This document shows, piece after piece, positions 1 through 4,995 of a stretch of 6,125 nucleotides of DNA (position 1 is the stretch's first letter; every line of letters starts with the position of its first letter). This DNA is from Azohydromonas lata NBRC 102462 (GTDB lineage Bacteria; Pseudomonadota; Gammaproteobacteria; Burkholderiales; Burkholderiaceae_C). The notes beneath the pieces were generated by a model. It ran no database searches. It saw only the letters and a list, made by a program, of their open reading frames with translations, and was not told where the DNA came from. The stretch is from the NCBI GenBank assembly GCA_945878385.1, contig CAMCTE010000164.1:1-6125 (forward strand), given 5' to 3'. The translations under genes and the position numbers were made by a program.

Positions 1-36
1 GAGACCACCGAGACCACCGAGACCACCGTGACTACC
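1..36. repeat. 9-bp tandem repeat at the 5' end of the acetyltransferase frame
   Basis: Three perfect head-to-tail copies of GAGACCACC fill positions 1-27. A fourth copy at 28-36 (GTGACTACC) differs at two bases. The period is three codons and the repeat is in frame with the acetyltransferase downstream, reading Glu-Thr-Thr in each perfect copy and Val-Thr-Thr in the last. The array runs off the left edge, so its full copy number is unknown. It may be coding (a low-complexity N-terminal tail) or untranslated leader, depending on where the gene really starts. Confidence 0.8.
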
Positions 37-591
37 GCCCCTATGTCCATCCGCCCGGCGCAGCCGCAGGACTCGGCCGCCATCGTCGGTCTCATCCGTG
101 AACTGGCCGACTTCGAGCAGCTTCTTCATCTGGTGGAGGTGACGCCCGAGCAACTCGCCCAGCAGCTCTTCGGCCCGCGCCCGGCGGCTGAGTGCGTGGT
201 GGTTCAGGGTGGCCCGGGCGCACAGGGGCCACAGGGCACGGTGGTTGACGAACAGGAGATCGTGGCCTTCGCGCTCTTCTTCCACAACTTCTCCACCTTC
301 CTGGGCCGCCCGGGCCTGTATCTGGAAGACCTGTACGTGCGCCCCGCTCACCGAGGCCGCGGCATCGGCCGTGCGCTGTTGACGCACCTGGCGGGCCTGG
401 CCCGTCAGCGCGGCTGTGGCCGCTTCGAATGGAGCGTGCTCGATTGGAATGCGAACGCGATTGCGTTTTATGAAAAGCTGGGCGCCACCGTGATGCCCGA
501 TTGGCGCATCTGCAGGGTCACCGGTCCTGGTCTTCAGGCCTTGGCGGGTGAGGGTTTCCGGGCTGGCTCAGACGCTGAGCCACCGGTTTAG
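28..591 (+). CDS. GNAT family N-acetyltransferase, spermidine/spermine (SSAT)-like
   Basis: Predicted acetyl-CoA-dependent N-acetyltransferase, cytosolic, probably acting on a small amine such as a polyamine or diamine. With the GTG at 28 as residue 1, the GNAT fold runs from about residue 7 to 165. The acetyl-CoA pyrophosphate-binding motif A is V104-R-P-A-H-R-G-R-G-I-G114, preceded by the LYLEDLYV strand. Motif B contains W140-N141 and Y148 (AFYEKLGA), the usual general-acid tyrosine. The run FALFFHNFSTFLGRPG before motif A and FEWSVLDWN after it is typical of the SSAT-like branch. Residues 60-70 form a Gly/Pro/Gln-rich insert (GGPGAQGPQG) in a loop. The start is uncertain: GTG 28 is the first in-window start, ATG 43 sits directly before the conserved SIRPA beginning, and the frame is open to position 1. 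None has a clear Shine-Dalgarno sequence. The substrate is inferred from family resemblance only. Confidence 0.9.
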   Translation: MTTAPMSIRPAQPQDSAAIVGLIRELADFEQLLHLVEVTPEQLAQQLFGPRPAAECVVVQGGPGAQGPQGTVVDEQEIVAFALFFHNFSTFLGRPGLYLEDLYVRPAHRGRGIGRALLTHLAGLARQRGCGRFEWSVLDWNANAIAFYEKLGATVMPDWRICRVTGPGLQALAGEGFRAGSDAEPPV

Positions 592-992
592 GCGGCGTGC
601 CAATCCAGGCACTGCAGGCCGCGAACGCGCGAAAACTCTCGCAGGTTGCGGGTGACCAGGGTGGCCTGGTGCCGCAGCGCGGTCGCGGCGATCAGGGTGT
701 CGTGGGGCCCAATGGGCGCGCCCGCTGCTTCCAGTTCAGCACGCAGTCGGGCCGCGCAGTCGGCACATTCGCGGTCGAAGGCCAGGCGCTGCATGGGTCT
801 CAGCAGCTGGTCCAGCGCCTGCATGCGCGGCGCAGACGCATCGGCGCCCAAACGCGCCAACCCATAACGCAACTCGTATTCCACGATGGCCGGTACACCC
901 ACCTCTGCAGGAGGTAGGGCCTGAAGCCGCGGCACCACCTGGGTGTCGCCGCGGAAGTAGTAGCTGATGGTGTTGCTGTCCAGAACCAGCAC
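588..992 (-). CDS. vapC: VapC-type PIN-domain ribonuclease toxin
   Basis: Predicted type II toxin: a Mg2+-dependent endoribonuclease of the PIN family that blocks translation by cutting RNA (often tRNA in this family) when its antitoxin is lost. The 134 residues are one PIN domain of normal length. The acidic metal site is visible: D5 in the opening VLDSNTISYY, E40 in VEYELRYG, D98 in IGPHDTLIAATA, with N116 in LVTRNLREF at the usual fourth position. All expected residues are present, so it looks intact. The start is a GTG whose Shine-Dalgarno overlaps the antitoxin stop codon, with 9 bases between the two genes, so translation is probably coupled to the antitoxin. Its TAA overlaps the TAG of the convergent acetyltransferase. 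The RNA target cannot be read from the sequence. Confidence 0.93.
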   Translation of the reverse strand: MLVLDSNTISYYFRGDTQVVPRLQALPPAEVGVPAIVEYELRYGLARLGADASAPRMQALDQLLRPMQRLAFDRECADCAARLRAELEAAGAPIGPHDTLIAATALRHQATLVTRNLREFSRVRGLQCLDWHAA

Positions 993-998
993 GGCCAG

Positions 999-1003
999 CC
1001 CTC
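999..1003 (-). promoter_or_regulatory. Ribosome binding site of the toxin gene, overlapping the antitoxin stop
   Basis: On the minus strand the junction reads TGA GGGCTGGCC GTG. GAGGG begins inside the antitoxin TGA and lies 6 bases before the GTG start of the toxin. This supports the GTG as the true start and suggests that ribosomes finishing the antitoxin load the toxin start (translational coupling). Confidence 0.7.
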
Positions 1004-1232
1004 AGAAGCCTACGCGTGGCGTGTCGGGCGCCGATGGGCCGTCTTCGCTGCCGCACAACGGAAAGTCAGGGAAGCGGCCGGCCAGCGTCAGGCAGTCCTG
1101 CGGCCATTCCTGGGCCGCATAGCGGCGAATGGCCTCGGCTACCCAACGGCTTTTGGACACGCCTTGCGCATGTGCGGCCTGGTCTACCAAGGCCTGCGTG
1201 GCGTCGTCGAGGTAAAGCGTGATTTGAGACAT
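1002..1232 (-). CDS. vapB: Ribbon-helix-helix (CopG-like) antitoxin of the vapBC pair
   Basis: Predicted antitoxin and autorepressor. The 76 residues open with the strand MSQITLYLDD, followed by helix A (about 11-22) and, after the turn GVS, helix B (about 26-39, SKSRWVAEAIRRYAA). This is the strand-helix-helix pattern of the Arc/MetJ/CopG DNA-binding fold, in which a dimer inserts a two-stranded sheet into the operator. Residues 40-76, rich in Pro, Asp and Phe (EWPQDCLTLAGRFPDFPL), are probably the flexible toxin-wrapping tail. The gene comes first, 9 bases upstream of the PIN toxin, the normal order. The ATG is chosen because the RHH strand begins right there, although no Shine-Dalgarno precedes it. 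It is called VapB from its partner; the RHH fold itself is shared with several antitoxin families. Confidence 0.9.
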   Translation of the reverse strand: MSQITLYLDDATQALVDQAAHAQGVSKSRWVAEAIRRYAAQEWPQDCLTLAGRFPDFPLCGSEDGPSAPDTPRVGF

Positions 1233-1265
1233 GGCTTGGCGGAGGGAGGAGGCACCGACTCGACA

Positions 1266-1294
1266 AGTATACGATAACGTATAAGTATCGTCAT
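1266..1294 (-). promoter_or_regulatory. Predicted sigma-70 promoter of vapBC with embedded operator repeats
   Basis: Read on the minus strand there is a -35 candidate ATGACG (1294-1289, four of six to TTGACA), a 17-bp spacer, and a -10 candidate TATACT (1271-1266, five of six to TATAAT). This predicts a transcript starting near 1259-1260 and a leader of about 27 bases before the antitoxin ATG. The spacer and -10 are packed with symmetry: TATACG/CGTATA (1268-1273 with 1278-1283), ACGATA/TATCGT (1271-1276 with 1286-1291), and a direct repeat AAGTAT at 1265 and 1283, 18 bp apart. RHH antitoxins usually bind short repeats over their own promoter, so autorepression here is a reasonable inference. 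The AT-richness of this block stands out from its GC-rich surroundings. Confidence 0.55.
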
Positions 1295-1397
1295 GTCCGA
1301 TCCCAACTACCCCGTGCCGCCCATGGTCCCCAGGTCGCCGCGCAGCTTCGCATTCCTATCACCACATCCCCGCCTTGCCGATACGATCACACCGTGA
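1293..1397 (+). CDS. Possible 34-codon upstream ORF coupled to the acyl-CoA synthetase start
   Basis: An ATG at 1293 opens a 34-codon frame beginning MSDPNYPVPPM and ending with TGA at 1395-1397. That TGA overlaps the GTG start of the acyl-CoA synthetase as GTGA. The peptide is rich in Pro, Ser and Arg and resembles no family I know. A TATAAG hexamer at 1280-1285 lies 7 bases before the ATG, so a transcript could start almost at the ATG (leaderless), but no -35 is visible. The 4-base overlap is the classic layout of translational coupling and would explain why the synthetase start has no Shine-Dalgarno. A short ORF arising by chance in GC-rich DNA is equally possible, so this is a weak call. 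Confidence 0.22.
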   Translation: MSDPNYPVPPMVPRSPRSFAFLSPHPRLADTITP

Positions 1398-3250
1398 AGA
1401 AAGCCGCCACTCCCGACCACTACGTCCACCTGCATGGCGACTTCCGCTGGCAGGTGCCTGAAGACTTCAACATCGCCGAGGTGTGCAGCCGCCGCTGGGC
1501 GCGCGACACGCCGCAGGCGGTGGCCATCAGTCAGGAAACGGAGGACGGCTTCGACCAAGGCCCCGCCGCGCAGTGCAGCTACGGCGCGCTGCAGGAGCGT
1601 GCCAACCGCCTGAGCAATGCCCTGGCGGCCCTGGGCGTGCAGCGGGGCGACCGGGTGGCCGTGGTGATGCCCCAACGCATCGAAACCGCCGTGGCCCACA
1701 TCGCGCTGTACCAGATGGGGGCGGTGGCCATGCCGCTGTCCATGCTCTTCGGCCCCGAAGCGCTTGAATACCGGCTGCAGGATTCCGAGGCCGTGGCGGC
1801 CATCACCGACGATTCATCGCTGGCCGCGCTGCGCCAGGTGGCGCCCCAATGCCCGGCCCTGCGGGAGCTGATCGTGGTCGATGCGCAGGCCTTGCCGCCC
1901 ACCCCCGGCCGCAACCAGCGCGCGGGCACCCGCTCGCCGGCCCGCAGCATCAGGTTTCACGATTGGCGCAGCACCTTGCAGGCCCAGGCCGAGACCTTCA
2001 CGGCCGTGAAGACCAAGGCCGATGAAGCCGCCGTGCTCATCTACACCAGCGGCACCACCGGCCCGCCCAAGGGCGCGCTCATTCCGCACCGGGCCCTGAT
2101 CGGCAACCTCACCGGCTTCGTGTGCAGCCAGAACTGGTTCCCGCATGTGCAGCCCTGCGGCGTACGAACCAACAGCGCCAACAGCACCACCGGCACCAAC
2201 AGCGCCCACGCCACCCCCGAGCCGGTGTTCTGGTCCCCGGCCGATTGGGCCTGGACGGGCGGCCTCATGGACGCACTGCTGCCCACCCTGTATTTCGGCA
2301 AGACCATCGTCGGCTACCAGGGTCGCTTCTCGGCCGACCGCGCCTTTGAGATCCTGCAGCGCCACCGCGTCACGCACAGCTTTCTCTTTCCCACCGCCCT
2401 GAAGGCGATGATGAAGGCGCATCCGCAGCCGCAGGCCCGCTTCCAGTTGGAACTGCGTGCCATCATGAGCGCCGGCGAAGCGGTGGGCGATGCGGTCTTC
2501 CACTGGTGCCAACAAGCGCTGGGCGTGACCGTCAACGAGATGTTCGGTCAGACCGAGATCAACTACATCGTGGGCAACTGCACCCTCAGCGTGGATGAAC
2601 AGGGCCACCCGCAACCCGGCTGGCCCGCACGAGCGGGCAGCATGGGCCGCGCCTACCCCGGCCATCGCGTGGCGGTAATCGACGATGAAGGGCGCGAATG
2701 CCCGCGCGGCACCCCCGGTGACGTGGCTGTACACCGCAAGGACATCCACGGCCAGCCCGACCCCGTCTTCTTCCTGGGCTACTGGAAGCGCGACAAGGCC
2801 ACCCGCGACAAATACACCGGTGACCCTGCCGACAGCTGGTGCCGCACCGGGGACATGGCCATCATGGATGAGGACGGCTACCTCTGGTACCAGGGCCGCA
2901 GCGACGACATATTCAAGGCCGCCGGCTACCGCATCGGGCCCAGCGAAATCGAGAACTGCCTGGTCAAGCACCCGGCCGTGGCCAATGCCGCCGTGGTGCC
3001 CAAGCCCGACCCCGAGCGCGGTGCGGTGGTGAAGGCCTACATCGTGCTGGCTGCGGGCTACAAGGCGAGCCCTGAACTCATCAACGAACTCCAGCGCCAT
3101 GTGCGCGGCAAGCTGGCGCCGTACGAATATCCCAAGGACATCGAGTTCATCGACAGCCTGCCCATGACCACCACCGGCAAGGTGCAGCGGCGCATCCTGC
3201 GCCTGCAGGAAGAGGAGCGTGCGCGCGCCAAGACCCTGCCTCGTGCTTGA
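1394..3250 (+). CDS. AMP-forming acyl-CoA synthetase (acetyl/medium-chain type)
   Basis: Member of the ANL adenylating superfamily. It predictably activates a carboxylic acid with ATP to an acyl-adenylate and then forms the CoA thioester. All core motifs are present: the phosphate-binding loop A3 at 216-227 (IYTSGTTGPPKG), WSPADWAWTGG at 280-290, A5 at 381-388 (NEMFGQTE), the ATP ribose aspartate D487 in WCRTGD, the hinge at about 501-514 (GRSDDIFKAAGYRI), and the C-terminal catalytic lysine K596 in TTTGKVQRR. The wording (FRWQVPEDFNIA at the start, QTEINYIVGN) resembles the acetyl/medium-chain synthetases rather than long-chain FadD; the acid used is unknown. The GTG at 1394 is the first start in a frame open upstream, the next Met is residue 92, and no Shine-Dalgarno is seen. 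Two stretches look inserted: about 168-186, and a low-complexity loop at 252-276 between A3 and WSPADW. Neither breaks a motif. Confidence 0.93.
   Translation: MKKAATPDHYVHLHGDFRWQVPEDFNIAEVCSRRWARDTPQAVAISQETEDGFDQGPAAQCSYGALQERANRLSNALAALGVQRGDRVAVVMPQRIETAVAHIALYQMGAVAMPLSMLFGPEALEYRLQDSEAVAAITDDSSLAALRQVAPQCPALRELIVVDAQALPPTPGRNQRAGTRSPARSIRFHDWRSTLQAQAETFTAVKTKADEAAVLIYTSGTTGPPKGALIPHRALIGNLTGFVCSQNWFPHVQPCGVRTNSANSTTGTNSAHATPEPVFWSPADWAWTGGLMDALLPTLYFGKTIVGYQGRFSADRAFEILQRHRVTHSFLFPTALKAMMKAHPQPQARFQLELRAIMSAGEAVGDAVFHWCQQALGVTVNEMFGQTEINYIVGNCTLSVDEQGHPQPGWPARAGSMGRAYPGHRVAVIDDEGRECPRGTPGDVAVHRKDIHGQPDPVFFLGYWKRDKATRDKYTGDPADSWCRTGDMAIMDEDGYLWYQGRSDDIFKAAGYRIGPSEIENCLVKHPAVANAAVVPKPDPERGAVVKAYIVLAAGYKASPELINELQRHVRGKLAPYEYPKDIEFIDSLPMTTTGKVQRRILRLQEEERARAKTLPRA
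2168..2206. repeat. 12-bp direct repeat inside the acyl-CoA synthetase insert
   Basis: ACCAACAGCGCC occurs at 2168-2179 and again at 2195-2206, 27 bp (nine codons) apart, with a further AACAGC between them. In the protein this gives two TNSA units within a Thr/Ser/Asn-rich loop (residues 259-271). The offset is a multiple of three, consistent with in-frame duplication by slippage. Confidence 0.7.
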
Positions 3251-3270
3251 TTCCCAAAGGCGGGCCCTCT

Positions 3271-3290
3271 TCGTTTGTCGCGACAATCGA
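3271..3290. promoter_or_regulatory. Near-perfect 20-bp palindrome after the acyl-CoA synthetase gene
   Basis: TCGTTTGTCGCGACAATCGA matches its own reverse complement at 18 of 20 positions; the only mismatched pair is T3274/T3287. The central 12 bases TTGTCGCGACAA are perfect. It is flanked by GCCCTC (3264-3269) and GAGGGC (3289-3294), which could form an outer stem in RNA. No T-run follows, so a classic terminator is unlikely. It could be a dimer-binding operator for the downstream reductase. GACAAT at 3282-3287 could also serve as a -10 element, but no -35 is visible. Confidence 0.35.
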
Positions 3291-3320
3291 GGGCGATCCC
3301 GCAACGGCGTCGTCCACTGA

Positions 3321-3353
3321 TCGGGGGCCGACCACCACTCCCCAGATTTTTTT
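3321..3353 (+). terminator. Terminator-like GC hairpin with T7 tract just before tas
   Basis: GGGGG at 3323-3327 can pair with TCCCC at 3339-3343 (one G-T pair), extended by TC/GA at the base with one bulged A. The loop is about 11 bases. Seven T residues at 3347-3353 follow. The geometry fits a modest intrinsic terminator for the acyl-CoA synthetase transcript. It ends only 14 bases before the reductase ATG, which leaves no room for a new promoter, so it could instead be an attenuator or a U-rich translation-enhancing leader. The stem is short, hence the moderate confidence. Confidence 0.35.
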
Positions 3354-3367
3354 GACTCACCCAGCAT

Positions 3368-4432
3368 ATGGACAAGATCATCCTCGGCACCAGCGACCTC
3401 TCCGTCAGCCCCATCTGCCTGGGCACCATGACCTTCGGCGCGCAAACCGATGAAGGCGAAGCCTTCCGCATCATGGATGCGGCCTTGGAGGCCGGCATCA
3501 ATTTCTTCGACACGGCCGAGATGTACGCGGTGCCACCCACCCGAGAAAGCTTCGGCAAGACCGAAACCATCATCGGCAACTGGTTCGCACAGCGCCCTGG
3601 CGCGCGAGCGAAGGTGGTGTTGGCCAGCAAGATCGCCGGCCCCTCGCGCAACATGGACTGGATCCGCAACGGCGCTGCCGACCTCAAGCCCGAAGACTTC
3701 AAGGCTGCCTGCGACGACAGCCTCAAGCGCCTGAAGACCGACGTGATCGACCTCTACCAGATCCACTGGCCCAACCGCAATGCGCCCGTCTTCGGTCAGG
3801 TCTACTACGACCCTTCGAAGAACAAGTCGCAAACCTCCATCGAAGCGCAGTTGCGCGCTTTGGAAGATCTCGTCAAGGCCGGCAAGGTGCGGCACATCGG
3901 ACTGTCCAATGAAACACCCTGGGGCTTGAGCGAATTCCTCAAACTGGCCGAACAGCACGGCCTGCCTCGCGTGCAAACCGTTCAGAACCCCTACTGCCTC
4001 GTCAACCGCGTGGTCGACAACGGCCTGGATGAAGTCATGCAGCGCAGCACGGTGTCGCTGCTGGCCTATTCACCCTTGGGCTTCGGCGTGCTAACCGGAA
4101 AGTACGACGACCACGGCATCCTGCCCTCCGACCACCCTGATGCCGGCCGCTTGTCGATCTTCGAGTCCATGCGCAAGCAGCGCTGGGCCCGCCCCGAGAC
4201 CCTGGCCGCCGCCCGCCGCTACAACGAATTGGCCCGCGAGCATGGGCTGATGCCCTTTGAGCTCGCCCTGGCCTTCTGCTATCGCAACTGGCGCGTGGCC
4301 TCCACGATCATCGGCGTGCGTACGCTGGAGCAGTTGCACCCGTGCGTGCAGGCCTCGTCGGTGCAACTCAAGCCCGAGCTGCTCGGAGCCATCGACGCCA
4401 TCCGCTGGGAACACCGCGACCCGGCGCAGTAA
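3368..4432 (+). CDS. tas: NADP(H)-dependent aldo/keto reductase, Tas type
   Basis: Predicted cytosolic oxidoreductase with an eight-stranded TIM barrel that reduces aldehydes or ketones with NADPH. It matches E. coli Tas along its whole length (354 against 346 residues): LGTMTFGAQ near 18-26, DTAEMYAVPPTRE at 48-60, ASKIAGPSRN at 86-95, DLYQIHWPNR at 128-137, IGLSNETPWG at 177-186, and LLAYSPLGFGVLTGKY at 231-246. The catalytic tetrad is D48, Y53, K88 and H133. Cofactor contacts are likely at S180-N181, Q206 and in the GVRTLEQL loop (316-323). The physiological substrate is not known; E. coli tas was found as a suppressor of a tyrosine-auxotrophy phenotype under starvation. The ATG is chosen because MDKIILGTSDLSVS aligns with the family start, although no Shine-Dalgarno precedes it; a T7 tract lies 14 bases upstream. 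ybaK follows 65 bp downstream on the same strand. Confidence 0.95.
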   Translation: MDKIILGTSDLSVSPICLGTMTFGAQTDEGEAFRIMDAALEAGINFFDTAEMYAVPPTRESFGKTETIIGNWFAQRPGARAKVVLASKIAGPSRNMDWIRNGAADLKPEDFKAACDDSLKRLKTDVIDLYQIHWPNRNAPVFGQVYYDPSKNKSQTSIEAQLRALEDLVKAGKVRHIGLSNETPWGLSEFLKLAEQHGLPRVQTVQNPYCLVNRVVDNGLDEVMQRSTVSLLAYSPLGFGVLTGKYDDHGILPSDHPDAGRLSIFESMRKQRWARPETLAAARRYNELAREHGLMPFELALAFCYRNWRVASTIIGVRTLEQLHPCVQASSVQLKPELLGAIDAIRWEHRDPAQ

Positions 4433-4446
4433 GCCCGATCCACTTC

Positions 4447-4480
4447 AGCAGGCTCGGCGGCCCGTCACATCCGGCCTGCT
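4447..4480 (+). other. Stem-loop between tas and ybaK
   Basis: AGCAGGC (4447-4453) is the exact reverse complement of GCCTGCT (4474-4480). With T4454 bulged, CGG (4455-4457) pairs with CCG (4471-4473), giving a 10-bp stem around a 13-base loop. It begins 14 bases after the tas stop and ends 17 bases before the ybaK start. There is no T-run, so it may be a weak or factor-dependent terminator, an mRNA 3'-end stabiliser, or chance in GC-rich DNA. Confidence 0.35.
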
Positions 4481-4497
4481 TCCACCGGCGCGCACCC

Positions 4498-4992
4498 ATG
4501 GCCAAGAAGGACAAGCACGTCAGCGAAACCCCTGCCACCCAATGGCTGAAGGCTCACGCTGTGAGCTACACCGAGCACCCCTACGACTACGTGGACCACG
4601 GCGGTACTGCGGAAAGCGCGCGCCAGCTCGGCTGGGACGAACATGCCGTCATCAAGACCCTGGTGATGCAGGATGAAAAGGCCCAGCCCCTGGTCGTGCT
4701 GATGCACGGCGACTGCACCGTCAGCACCAAGAACCTGGCACGCGAGATCGGCTGCAAATCCGTCTCGCCGTGCAAGCCCGAAGTGGCCCAGCGCCACAGC
4801 GGCTACCTGGTGGGTGGCACTTCGCCTTTCGGTTTGCGCAAGGCTGTTCCGGTCTATGTCGAAGCCACTGTTCTCGAGCTTCCCCGCATCCTCATCAACG
4901 GCGGAAGGCGGGGATTCCTCGTGGAACTCGATTCCGCCCATCTGTTGCAACAGCTCGGAGCGCGAATCGTGAACTGCGCAATCCCGGCGTAG
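4498..4992 (+). CDS. ybaK: Cys-tRNA(Pro)/Cys-tRNA(Cys) deacylase, YbaK/EbsC family
   Basis: Predicted trans-editing factor that hydrolyses Cys-tRNA(Pro) wrongly made by prolyl-tRNA synthetase, protecting translation fidelity in the cytosol. The 164 residues match the usual length (E. coli YbaK has 159) and form one editing domain. Key signs are the conserved lysine K53 in VIKTLVM, the substrate-pocket loop YLVGGTSPFGLRK at 103-115, and ILINGGRRGFLVEL at 131-144 before a final helix. The start is the ATG at 4498: the frame stays open upstream to 4342, but that part overlaps the end of tas and has no family resemblance. No strong Shine-Dalgarno is visible. It is 65 bp downstream of tas and ends 3 bases before the stop of the convergent fatty acid synthase gene. 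Relatives in the same superfamily act on other tRNAs, but the GGTSPFG loop favours the YbaK branch. Confidence 0.93.
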   Translation: MAKKDKHVSETPATQWLKAHAVSYTEHPYDYVDHGGTAESARQLGWDEHAVIKTLVMQDEKAQPLVVLMHGDCTVSTKNLAREIGCKSVSPCKPEVAQRHSGYLVGGTSPFGLRKAVPVYVEATVLELPRILINGGRRGFLVELDSAHLLQQLGARIVNCAIPA

Positions 4993-4995
4993 CGT

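Noticed and set aside
597..917. Plus-strand open frame opposite the toxin gene
   Set aside because: It is the shadow of the PIN-domain gene, whose catalytic residues and operon layout are clear.
1241..1252. Purine run GGAGGGAGGAGG on the plus strand as a ribosome binding site
   Set aside because: No start codon lies at a suitable distance on that strand; the nearest ATG is 40 bases away. The run is of interest only as the pyrimidine tract of the vapB leader.
3352..3357. TTGACT as a -35 element for tas
   Set aside because: The matching -10 would fall at about 3375-3380 inside the coding region, where there is no TATAAT-like hexamer.
1814..3976. A 720-codon open frame on the minus strand across the acyl-CoA synthetase, the gap and half of tas
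   Set aside because: It lies antisense to two genes with full sets of family motifs, has a biased Val/Gly/Ala/His composition typical of GC-rich shadow frames, and resembles no known protein.
4342..4497. N-terminal extension of ybaK to an upstream ATG
   Set aside because: It would overlap the end of tas by 91 bases and adds a residue run rich in Arg, Pro and His that has no family resemblance; the ATG at 4498 gives the normal length.
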